Of a DNA stretch of 64,000 nucleotides, positions 18,401-24,662 are shown piece after piece. Position 1 is the stretch's first letter. The number at the start of each line of letters is the position of its first letter. The notes under the pieces are model-generated. The model saw only the letters and a program-made list of their open reading frames with translations. It was not told the origin of the DNA and searched no databases. Source of the stretch: Maribacter stanieri (GTDB lineage: Bacteria > Bacteroidota > Bacteroidia > Flavobacteriales > Flavobacteriaceae); assembly GCF_900112245.1 (NCBI RefSeq), contig NZ_FOYX01000004.1:62001-126000 (forward strand), written 5' to 3'. The position numbers and the translations under genes are program-made.

Positions 18401-18794
18401 AGATTTGCATAATGAGTTTGGTGATATACATATTGATAATCTTATCCCTAAGAAATTACAAGAAGGATCGGTTGATTTCTTTTTAGAGAATTTAGATGTA
18501 TTAGATGCTAAATTCAATGAAATTAAAAAGAATCAGAAGCCTAACCACGTTTTACGTTATGTAGGTGATTTACATGGAAATCTTCAAAAAGAAAAAGGAG
18601 TGTTAGATGTAAAGTTGATTTCCGTTCCAAAAGAAAGTGCTTTAGGGCAGGTAAAAGGGTCAGATTCTATCATAGAAATCTATACGGAATCTTACGGTGA
18701 AAATCCGTTAGTAATTCAAGGAGCAGGTGCAGGAGCAGCTGTTACAGCTAGAGGAGTATTTGGAGATATTCTAAGAATAGCGGAAAAAGGGTAA
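15408..18794 (+). CDS. Trifunctional fusion: MetX-like homoserine O-acyltransferase / aspartokinase / homoserine dehydrogenase
   Basis: 1128 residues, about 320 more than ThrA. Residues 1-320 are an alpha/beta-hydrolase of MetX type: NHALTGNSN (40-48), elbow GGSLGGG with Ser122, acid in VDSD (Asp265) and GHDAFL with His298. Aspartokinase follows from KFGGKSL (329-335) with TLGRNGSNYSA (514-524), then two ACT-like segments (about 618-765). Homoserine dehydrogenase starts at GHGNVGG (779-785), with ETNVGAGLPLIDTIK and DLSGNDVGRKLL further on. One chain thus phosphorylates aspartate, reduces aspartate semialdehyde and acylates homoserine. The middle enzyme, semialdehyde dehydrogenase, is not in the window. 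MetY before and MetZ after use its product. ACT domains suggest amino-acid feedback. Confidence 0.92.
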   Translation: MLHQLQIKKYKTLSGISQDIQLSYQVFGKKLHTAPIILVNHALTGNSNVTGDNGWWSALIGDGKCIDTEKYTILAFNIPGNGHDKFVIENYKDFVAGDVARMFLLGLQQLKVERLFAIIGGSLGGGIAWEMAALRPDLSEHLIPVASDWKSTDWLIANCQIQEQFLVNSKQPVHDARMHAMLCYRTPASFKERFKRSTNEELKVFNVESWLMHHGDKLQERFQLSAYKLMNQLLKTIDVTRDGDENFIKLQNSNTNIHIIGVDSDMFFTAQENKDTFKQLAQAKSNVTYGEVQSLHGHDAFLIEFDQMEKLLTGIFNTNGNIQKIKILKFGGKSLSNGEGLERVLDIVTQKVKNDENVAIVLSAREKATDQLEDMLEKAAKGKDYKSDFEALEKYQKHTYSNVNLSAEFKGLAKLYEGVSLLGDYSAKIKDEVLAYGELISAKLVTKLLIGKGIKAKLVDTREVIKTDNTFGDAKVLEAESKEKVLLKFAEIPKDTVAVVTGFIASTLEGETTTLGRNGSNYSAALIANFLDAEELQNYTHVDGIYTANPDYVPEAKKLANLSYAEANELANFGATILHAKTIIPLIEKNIPLRILNTYNDDNEGTLISAKSSKEGIKSLSVIEDVAMINIEGRGLLGKVGVDARIFKALESSNISVSIISQGSSERGIGLVVKKDKAKRAKLALENEFSNDFESKDVNMITVIDDVSIISIVGQDLSTFHNPFNALIKNQIVPLLFNNTLSGKNVSLVVKKTDLHKAVNVMHGQVFGISKKINILVFGHGNVGGTLIDQILKSAKTIKDRKKLDLRVFGIANSKKILLNEKGITKSWKTNLKQKGKAYQVNDVFEFAKRHHLENLIVIDNTASKDFVANYFEFVDHGFDIVSSNKIANTLRYDFYQLLREELQKNQKQYLYETNVGAGLPLIDTIKLLHLSGENITRIKGVFSGSLSYIFNTFSESDLPFSSILKDAMQQGFTEPDPREDLSGNDVGRKLLILARELDLHNEFGDIHIDNLIPKKLQEGSVDFFLENLDVLDAKFNEIKKNQKPNHVLRYVGDLHGNLQKEKGVLDVKLISVPKESALGQVKGSDSIIEIYTESYGENPLVIQGAGAGAAVTARGVFGDILRIAEKG

Positions 18795-18829
18795 TCGTTT
18801 GGTTGAAGCAAACGCCAAAAAAATAAGAA

Positions 18830-20002
18830 ATGAATAAGAACAATAATAAATTTGAAACCAACGCGATACGTACGCAACTAAAGCGAACTGAAAACTTAGA
18901 ACATTCCGTTCCGTTGTATTTAACGTCTAGTTTTGTTTTTGAAGATGCGGAAGATATGCGCGCATCGTTTGCAGAAGAGAAAGAACGTAATATTTATTCT
19001 AGATACTCTAATCCCAATTCATCTGAGTTTATAGAAAAAGTGTGCCAGATGGAAGGTGCAGAGAGTGGCTTCGCATTTGCATCGGGTATGGCGGCTGTGT
19101 TTTCTACATTAGCGGCATTATTAGATAGTGGTGATCATGTGTTATCGGCAAGAAGTATATTTGGATCAACACATTCATTGTTTACCAACTTTTTTCCCAA
19201 ATGGAATATTGACCACACCTATTTCAAGATAGATGCATTAGAGGAAATTGAGAGTCTGATCACTCCGAAAACAAAAATAATCTATGCAGAGACGCCTACG
19301 AATCCTGGGGTGGATGTATTAGATTTAGAAGAGTTGGGTAAGATTGCGAAAAAGAATAATTTAATTCTGGTAATCGATAACTGCTTTGCATCCCCTTATT
19401 TACAGCAGCCAATTAAATTTGGTGCAGATTTGGTAATTCATTCTGGTACCAAGTTAATGGATGGTCAAGGTAGAGTGTTAGCGGGTATTACGGTAGGTAG
19501 TGCAGAATTAATGGATAAAGTATATCGTTTTTCTCGTATTACAGGTCCGGCGTTATCACCATTTAATGCATGGGTGCTTTCTAAAAGTTTAGAAACTTTG
19601 GCAATACGAGTAGATAGGCATTGTGAAAATGCTTTAAAACTGGCGGAGTATTTAGAAGCACATGAAAACATAAATTGGGTGAAGTATCCATTTTTAAAAT
19701 CGCACCCTATGTATGAGGTAGCCAAAAAGCAAATGAAAGCTGGTGGTTGTGTAGTAGCTTTTGAGGTAAAAGGAGGGTTAGACGCAGGTAGGGAGTTTTT
19801 CAATTCCATTAAGCTTTTGTCCCTTTCTGCCAATTTAGGAGATTCAAGAACAATTGTAACGCACCCTGCATCAACGACGCATAGTAAATTAAGTGTTGAA
19901 GAACGTGCAGCTGTTGGTATCTCTGACGGAACCGTTAGAATTTCTGTAGGTCTAGAACATATAGATGATATCATCGCAGATATAGCGCAAGCTTTAGGAT
20001 AA
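18830..20002 (+). CDS. metZ: Trans-sulfuration family enzyme, O-succinyl/O-acetylhomoserine sulfhydrylase-like
   Basis: 390 residues, PLP fold type I. YSRYSNPN (56-63), FASGMAAV (83-90) and PLP lysine in HSGTKLMDGQGR (Lys208). The MDGQGR after the lysine is typical of MetZ-type sulfhydrylases rather than cystathionine lyases (which have HSxTKYxxGHSD). It would form homocysteine from an acylhomoserine and sulfide, in parallel to MetY. A cystathionine gamma-synthase role is not excluded. It starts 35 nt after the fusion gene and ends at a strong terminator, so it closes the SAM-I-controlled met operon. Confidence 0.85.
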   Translation: MNKNNNKFETNAIRTQLKRTENLEHSVPLYLTSSFVFEDAEDMRASFAEEKERNIYSRYSNPNSSEFIEKVCQMEGAESGFAFASGMAAVFSTLAALLDSGDHVLSARSIFGSTHSLFTNFFPKWNIDHTYFKIDALEEIESLITPKTKIIYAETPTNPGVDVLDLEELGKIAKKNNLILVIDNCFASPYLQQPIKFGADLVIHSGTKLMDGQGRVLAGITVGSAELMDKVYRFSRITGPALSPFNAWVLSKSLETLAIRVDRHCENALKLAEYLEAHENINWVKYPFLKSHPMYEVAKKQMKAGGCVVAFEVKGGLDAGREFFNSIKLLSLSANLGDSRTIVTHPASTTHSKLSVEERAAVGISDGTVRISVGLEHIDDIIADIAQALG

Positions 20003-20025
20003 ATATCTAACTAGTAGAAATAAAG

Positions 20026-20053
20026 AATGCCCGGTATGTACCGGGCATTTTTA
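20026..20053 (+). terminator. Terminator after metZ
   Basis: Perfect stem AATGCCCGGTA / TACCGGGCATT with a TG loop and a T-rich tail (TTTATATA). It sits between convergent genes and probably serves both the met operon and the leftward lipoprotein gene. Confidence 0.88.
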
Positions 20054-20071
20054 TATATAATAATATTGTAA

Positions 20072-20599
20072 TTATTTACTTAGTGTCATGTTATATGTTG
20101 CAGTAACGGTAGATACTCCAAATAAAGATTCTACAGTTTCGTTCAACTCATAACGAAGAGACATTTTAGAATCTGTAAGTTCAATGATAGTAAAACCAAT
20201 TTCTTCTTCATCAGCCCCAAAGTATAAAATACTTCCGTCTAATCTCCATTTTTCAGATTCAAAGAAGTCTTCACCTTCTTGTTCCTGTGTTTGGTTTTCT
20301 CCACCTATAGTGGTGCTTAATACTGTAGTGTAAGAACCTTCACTTACTACGGTTTGTGGATCTTCAGAAAAAGTTACAACAGTTTGAAAATCTTTACCTA
20401 CGGCTTCAAAAGTGGCAGGAATTACGGTTCCTTCAATTGTTGTTTCGGATCTACCATTGGTAGCTTCTAGTGCTGTTAAATTCCATACACCCACAATTTC
20501 TTCTTCACTTGCGTTAGAAACTGCATCTTCATCATTTGAACATGATATGAAAACTAGCGTAAAGGCAGTGATAATCGATAATAAGAATATTTTTTTCAT
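20072..20599 (-). CDS. Lipocalin-like lipoprotein of unknown function
   Basis: 175 residues. Signal with lipobox FISC (Cys20), then SNDEDAVSNASEEEIVGVWNLTALE: an acidic linker followed by the GxW motif of lipocalin-like beta-barrel lipoproteins common in Flavobacteriia. The remainder is made of alternating strands (VVTFSEDPQT, SEKWRLDGSILYF, TATYNMTLSK). The ligand is unknown. It is a single leftward gene between the met operon terminator and the divergent Rrf2 regulator. Confidence 0.75.
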   Translation of the reverse strand: MKKIFLLSIITAFTLVFISCSNDEDAVSNASEEEIVGVWNLTALEATNGRSETTIEGTVIPATFEAVGKDFQTVVTFSEDPQTVVSEGSYTTVLSTTIGGENQTQEQEGEDFFESEKWRLDGSILYFGADEEEIGFTIIELTDSKMSLRYELNETVESLFGVSTVTATYNMTLSK

Positions 20600-20687
20600 A
20601 AATTAATTTAATGATTGCGATTTTATAACGGCAAATTGTGAGTTCAAGTATTTAACACATATTTTAATATTTGGTTATCTTAGCAAT

Positions 20688-21098
20688 ATGCTCTCAAAAA
20701 AGACAAAATATGGGTTAAAAGCGCTAGCATACTTAGCAGCGCAGCCTGATAAAAAACCAGTTCAGATTTCAGAAATTGCTGAAAATGAGAACATTTCCCA
20801 GAAATTCTTGGAGAGTATTTTATTGAGTTTAAGAAAAACTGGCTTTTTAGGTTCTAAGAAAGGCAAGGGTGGGGGTTACTACTTATTAAGAACTCCCGAA
20901 GAAATTTCTATGACCGATGTAATGCGAGTGCTAGAAGGACCTATTGCTATGGTACCCTGCGTTAGTCTAAATTTCTACGAAACCTGTGATGACTGTCCAG
21001 ATGAGCATACCTGTTCTGTTCATAAATTAATGCTTCAAGTACGTGATAGTGCTTTAGATGTGTATAGAAATAATACATTGAAGGACATCATTTCGTAA
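20688..21098 (+). CDS. Rrf2 family transcriptional regulator with cysteine cluster
   Basis: 136 residues. An N-terminal winged helix (MLSKKTKYGLKALAYLA ... ISQKFLESILLSLRK) has the Rrf2 wing GKGGGYYL (60-67). The sensor segment carries Cys91, Cys100, Cys103 and Cys109 (C-x8-C-x2-C-x5-C), reminiscent of IscR/NsrR Fe-S ligation but with different spacing. It lies directly before the sulfate-assimilation genes, whose upstream regions hold repeated 15-bp palindromes; I infer that it controls them, responding to Fe-S state or sulfur supply, like CymR/CysR relatives. No ligand can be proved from sequence. Confidence 0.88.
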   Translation: MLSKKTKYGLKALAYLAAQPDKKPVQISEIAENENISQKFLESILLSLRKTGFLGSKKGKGGGYYLLRTPEEISMTDVMRVLEGPIAMVPCVSLNFYETCDDCPDEHTCSVHKLMLQVRDSALDVYRNNTLKDIIS

Positions 21099-21180
21099 TT
21101 ATCATTTTTTTTAATTCTAGGTTTCGCAATTACTCAATCTATTGCGAAAAATAAATTTTTCATGCCCATTTGTTAATAAT

Positions 21181-21195
21181 CTACTAAATCTATAG
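21181..21195. promoter_or_regulatory. Candidate operator 1 (CTAnnnAnTnnnTAG)
   Basis: CTACTAAATCTATAG followed by GGTAAT. It is the first of two copies in the DUF2061 leader, about 65 bp upstream of the candidate -7 element. The 21-nt block including GGTAAT recurs at 21260-21280. Confidence 0.6.
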
Positions 21196-21245
21196 GGTAA
21201 TGGAAATTTATTTTGATTTTACCCGACTACTTTCAAAATATATAC

Positions 21246-21253
21246 TATTTTTG
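21246..21253 (+). promoter_or_regulatory. Candidate -7 promoter element of the DUF2061-cysHDN operon
   Basis: TATTTTTG fits TAnnTTTG. The predicted start of transcription falls near 21260, exactly at operator 2. A good -33 TTG was not found, as expected for a promoter that needs an activator or is weak. Confidence 0.5.
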
Positions 21254-21259
21254 AAAACT

Positions 21260-21274
21260 CTATTAAATTAGTAG
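21260..21274. promoter_or_regulatory. Candidate operator 2 (CTAnnnAnTnnnTAG)
   Basis: CTATTAAATTAGTAG followed by GGTAAT, overlapping the expected transcription start. Binding here would block transcription, while the copy 79 bp upstream could stabilise a loop or activate. Confidence 0.6.
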
Positions 21275-21296
21275 GGTAATAAAAATTAAGTAAAAG

Positions 21297-21560
21297 ATGA
21301 TTGCAGATCAACTTATTTTAAATAAAAAAGAGTCTAAAACTACCTATAAAGAAGATAAAACTTCAGAGAAACCTATGCGTAGTATCGCTAAGGCTTTTAG
21401 TTGGAGAGTTATTGGTACGTTAGATACTTTAGTTATTTCATACTTACTTACAGGTAAAATATCACTTGCTGCCTCAATTGCGTCTATAGATTTTGTTACG
21501 AAAATGGTGTTGTACTTTTTTCACGAAAGAATTTGGAATCTAGTAAAGTGGGGTAAATAA
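21297..21560 (+). CDS. DUF2061 membrane protein
   Basis: 87 residues. After a charged N-terminus (1-27) the DUF2061 block MRSIAKAFSWRVIGTLDT begins at residue 27, followed by a hydrophobic segment (about 41-52), a second segment (59-75) and the FFHERIWN motif (74-81). The family is a small two-helix membrane protein of unknown function. It starts the cysH-cysD-cysN transcript (14 nt to cysH) and lies just after two candidate operators, which ties it to sulfate assimilation. A role in sulfate or sulfite movement across the inner membrane is only a guess. Confidence 0.85.
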   Translation: MIADQLILNKKESKTTYKEDKTSEKPMRSIAKAFSWRVIGTLDTLVISYLLTGKISLAASIASIDFVTKMVLYFFHERIWNLVKWGK

Positions 21561-21574
21561 TAAAGAAAAGGATA

Positions 21575-22198
21575 ATGGCATTAACAGAAGCACAAGTTCA
21601 GAAGTTAAACATACAATTTAAAGGTATTCCGCCAGAAGAAATTATTTCTTGGGCCGTAAAACATGCAGAAACACCTGTAGTAACTACAAACTTTAGACCA
21701 TATGAAGTAGCTATTTTACATGCGGTATCTGGAGTAAGAAATGATATTCCGGTAGTTTGGTGTGATACAGGGTATAACACTCCAAAGACATATAAGCACG
21801 CAGACGAAATAATCAGCAAATTGGATTTGAACGTTAAATTGTTTGTGCCTAAGCAGACTACTGCACATAGAGATGCTGTTATGGGAATTCCTCAGATAGA
21901 TGACCCAAGACATGCAGAGTTTACAGAGCAAGTAAAGTTGGAGCCCTTTAAAAGAGCAATGGCAGAGTTTAAACCAGATGTATGGTTTACGAACCTAAGA
22001 AAAGGGCAGACTGCACATAGAGATAGTTTAGATATTTTAAGTCTAAGTAAAGACGGGGTGTTAAAGGTGAGTCCTTTTTACCACTGGAACGATACACAGC
22101 TAGATACCTATTTAAAGAAATATAATCTACCTAATGAGCATAACTATTTTGATCCAACGAAAGTTTTGGAAAATAGAGAATGCGGGTTACATAGTTAA
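21575..22198 (+). CDS. cysH: Phosphoadenylylsulfate/adenylylsulfate reductase
   Basis: 207 residues, PP-loop superfamily. The fold core TNFRPYEVAILHAVSG, PVVWCDTGYNT, TNLRKGQTAHRD and the C-terminal redox motif ECGLH (202-206) identify CysH. It lacks the CC...CxxC cysteines that hold the 4Fe-4S cluster of bacterial APS reductases; the only cysteines are in VVWCDT and ECGLH. By textbook rules that means PAPS specificity, needing an APS kinase, but none is encoded here and CysN has no kinase fusion. Iron-sulfur-free APS reductases are also known. It releases sulfite for the downstream reductase. Confidence 0.9.
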   Translation: MALTEAQVQKLNIQFKGIPPEEIISWAVKHAETPVVTTNFRPYEVAILHAVSGVRNDIPVVWCDTGYNTPKTYKHADEIISKLDLNVKLFVPKQTTAHRDAVMGIPQIDDPRHAEFTEQVKLEPFKRAMAEFKPDVWFTNLRKGQTAHRDSLDILSLSKDGVLKVSPFYHWNDTQLDTYLKKYNLPNEHNYFDPTKVLENRECGLHS

Positions 22199-22245
22199 TT
22201 GAAGGTAGTAGAAAAGAATAAAGATAATTTATCTAAAAAATTATA

Positions 22246-23196
22246 ATGAGTAATACAAGCACGGAATTGGAAGTAACACCATCCCTAGAACTTTTAAAAG
22301 ATACCTCTAATATAAATGCTCTTGAGAATGAAGCAATTTATATCATTAGAGAAGTGGCAGCTCAGTTCGAGAAGCCTGTTCTTTTGTTCTCTGGAGGAAA
22401 AGATTCAATTACATTGGTTCGTTTGGCACAAAAAGCATTTTGGCCATCAAAAATACCTTTCCCATTAATGCATATTGATACGGGACATAACTTTCCTGAG
22501 ACTATTGAATTTAGAGATAGATTGGTAGAAGAATTAGGTTTAGAGTTAATTGTACGCAATGTGCAAGATTCTATCGATCAAGGTAAAGTAAAAGAAGAGT
22601 CTGGTAGATATTCTAGTAGAAACAGCCTGCAGACAACTACGTTGTTAGATGCAATTGAGGAATTTAAATTCGATGCCTGTATTGGTGGTGCTCGTAGAGA
22701 TGAAGAAAAGGCACGTGCTAAAGAACGTATTTTCTCCGTAAGAGATGATTTTGGTCAATGGGATGAACGAAACCAACGTCCGGAGTTATTTGATATGTTG
22801 AACGGGCAAATTGAATTGGGTCAAAACGTAAGAGTTTTTCCAATATCGAACTGGACAGAGCTAGATGTTTGGTCTTATATCAAAGAAGAGCAAATTGAAA
22901 TTCCATCAATCTACTTTGCACACAAGCGTAAAACATTTTTAAGAGATGGTATGATCTGGTCTGCAGAAGACGGTATTGTATTTAGAGAAGAAGATGAGGT
23001 TGTAGAAGAACGTTTAATTCGTTTCCGTACGGTAGGTGATATGTCATGTACTGCCGCAGTACTTTCAGATGCCGAAACTATAGATAAAGTAGTAGAGGAA
23101 ATTAGAGATTCTTCTATTTCAGAACGAGGCGCACGTATAGATGACAAGCGTTCTGAGGCAGCAATGGAGAAAAGAAAACAACAAGGATATTTTTAG
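22246..23196 (+). CDS. cysD: Sulfate adenylyltransferase subunit 2
   Basis: 316 residues. The PP-loop SGGKDS is at 49-54, followed by HIDTGHNFPETIEFRD and GGARRDEEKARAKER, all CysD hallmarks. With the CysN GTPase it makes adenylylsulfate from ATP and sulfate. It follows cysH by 47 nt and precedes cysN by 105 nt, with an inverted word repeat in the latter gap. Length is normal. Confidence 0.96.
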   Translation: MSNTSTELEVTPSLELLKDTSNINALENEAIYIIREVAAQFEKPVLLFSGGKDSITLVRLAQKAFWPSKIPFPLMHIDTGHNFPETIEFRDRLVEELGLELIVRNVQDSIDQGKVKEESGRYSSRNSLQTTTLLDAIEEFKFDACIGGARRDEEKARAKERIFSVRDDFGQWDERNQRPELFDMLNGQIELGQNVRVFPISNWTELDVWSYIKEEQIEIPSIYFAHKRKTFLRDGMIWSAEDGIVFREEDEVVEERLIRFRTVGDMSCTAAVLSDAETIDKVVEEIRDSSISERGARIDDKRSEAAMEKRKQQGYF

Positions 23197-23215
23197 AACT
23201 TTCTTTTGAAAATTC

Positions 23216-23289
23216 CGCCTTTAGCTTTTGGCTATCGGTAACTAGCAATAACAATAATATTAAAAGCCAATAGCGAATAGCGAAAGGCG
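23216..23289. repeat. Inverted AGC-word repeat in the cysD-cysN gap
   Basis: CGCCTTTAGCTTTTGGCTAT on the left faces AAAAGCCAATAGC...GAATAGCGAAAGGCG on the right; the ends CGCCTTT (23216-23222) and AAAGGCG (23283-23289) pair perfectly. The right arm contains the word series AGCCAAT/AGCGAAT/AGCGAAA. A transcribed hairpin between cysD and cysN may affect processing. It belongs to the word-repeat family seen again at 58699-58722. Confidence 0.6.
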
Positions 23290-23301
23290 AACAGCTTTAG
23301 A

Positions 23302-24555
23302 ATGGAAGTACTAAAAATAGCAACAGCAGGTAGTGTAGATGACGGTAAAAGTACCTTGATCGGTAGAATACTGTATGATACAAAATCATTGACCAGCGAT
23401 AAGTTAGAGGCAATTGAAAAGACCAGTAAGCAAAAGGGATATGATTATTTAGATTTCTCTTTGGCAACAGATGGTTTGGTAGCGGAACGTGAGCAAGGAA
23501 TCACTATAGATGTTGCCCATATTTATTTCTCTACAGCAAAGAAAAGTTACATTATTGCAGATACCCCTGGGCATGTAGAATATACACGTAACATGGTTAC
23601 TGGTGCATCTACTTCACAGGCGGCGATTATATTGATCGATGCTAGAAAAGGTGTAATTGAACAAACAAACAGACATTTCTTTATAAATAATTTACTGCGC
23701 ATTAAAGATGTTGTAGTGGCAATTAATAAGATGGATTTGGTTGATTATTCTGAGGAAACGTATAATGCTATTAAAGCCGATTTTCAAGAATTAATGGCAA
23801 AACGCGATTACCAAGACCAGAAAATCACCTTCATTCCAGTAAGTGCATTAAAAGGAGATAACGTAGTAAATAAAACGGACAAGACACCTTGGTATACAGG
23901 TCCTACTTTGTTAGAACATTTTGAAGCCTTAGATAGAAAAGATATTTTTAATGTAGGAACACCACGTTTTCCGGTGCAATATGTTATTCGCCCTAAGACA
24001 GATGAGCATCATGATTTTAGAGGATTTGCAGGTAAGGTATATGGTGGCGAGTTAAGTGTAGGTGATGAGGTAGTAGCACTTCCGTCGCAAACACGTTCTA
24101 AGATAAAGGACATTTATTTTCACGATAAAAAATACAAAACAGCTTCTAGACGTTCATCGGTAACAATCACATTAGATGATGAAATTAATTTAAGCCGTGG
24201 AGACATGTTAGTGAAAGCTAATGATTTACCAACAGTAGATAAGCAATTTACAGCTACAATTTCTTGGATGGATTCGTTGCCTTTGGCAACAGGGAATAAA
24301 TATATAGTACAACACGGTGTCAACAAAGTATTGGCAAAAGTGGAACAAGTACATCATAAAATTGCTCCGGATTATTCGGGTATCGATACAGAAGCAGATT
24401 CTTTGGGTATGAATGATATAGCCCAGGTTAGCTTTCGTTTAAATAAACCAATCTTCTATGATCAATTTAAGAATCACAGAACTAACGGTTCGTTTATTTT
24501 AATAGACACCAAATCTAATAGTACCGTAGGAGCGGGATTCATTAGTTATATATAA
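23302..24555 (+). CDS. cysN: Sulfate adenylyltransferase subunit 1, GTPase
   Basis: 417 residues. The GTPase motifs are G1 GSVDDGKS (10-17), G3 DTPGHVEYTRNM and G4 NKMD, with EF-Tu-like beta barrels after about residue 230. This is the CysN part only; the CysC APS-kinase domain found fused in many bacteria is absent. GTP hydrolysis by CysN drives the unfavourable adenylylation of sulfate by CysD. The gene ends the first sulfate-assimilation transcript; a further operator-like motif follows at 24591. Confidence 0.96.
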   Translation: MEVLKIATAGSVDDGKSTLIGRILYDTKSLTSDKLEAIEKTSKQKGYDYLDFSLATDGLVAEREQGITIDVAHIYFSTAKKSYIIADTPGHVEYTRNMVTGASTSQAAIILIDARKGVIEQTNRHFFINNLLRIKDVVVAINKMDLVDYSEETYNAIKADFQELMAKRDYQDQKITFIPVSALKGDNVVNKTDKTPWYTGPTLLEHFEALDRKDIFNVGTPRFPVQYVIRPKTDEHHDFRGFAGKVYGGELSVGDEVVALPSQTRSKIKDIYFHDKKYKTASRRSSVTITLDDEINLSRGDMLVKANDLPTVDKQFTATISWMDSLPLATGNKYIVQHGVNKVLAKVEQVHHKIAPDYSGIDTEADSLGMNDIAQVSFRLNKPIFYDQFKNHRTNGSFILIDTKSNSTVGAGFISYI

Positions 24556-24590
24556 AAGGTCAATTTTAATATTGACTGTTTTTAATAAGT

Positions 24591-24605
24591 CTATAAAATC
24601 TATAG
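24591..24605. promoter_or_regulatory. Candidate operator 3 (CTAnnnAnTnnnTAG)
   Basis: CTATAAAATCTATAG, the same 15-bp pattern as the two sites before DUF2061, here in the 107-bp gap before sulfite reductase. It suggests that the reductase has its own promoter under the same regulator. Confidence 0.55.
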
Positions 24606-24662
24606 GCAAAATATAGTAATAATTTATCTCAGTACGTAGTGCTGAATACTTAATACCGAACG

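Noticed and set aside
22021-22062. LSLSKDG peptide in CysH as a translated dispersed repeat
   Set aside because: The position matches the normal family sequence (DILSLSKDG-LKV) and the DNA is not close to the repeat consensus, unlike the MetH case.
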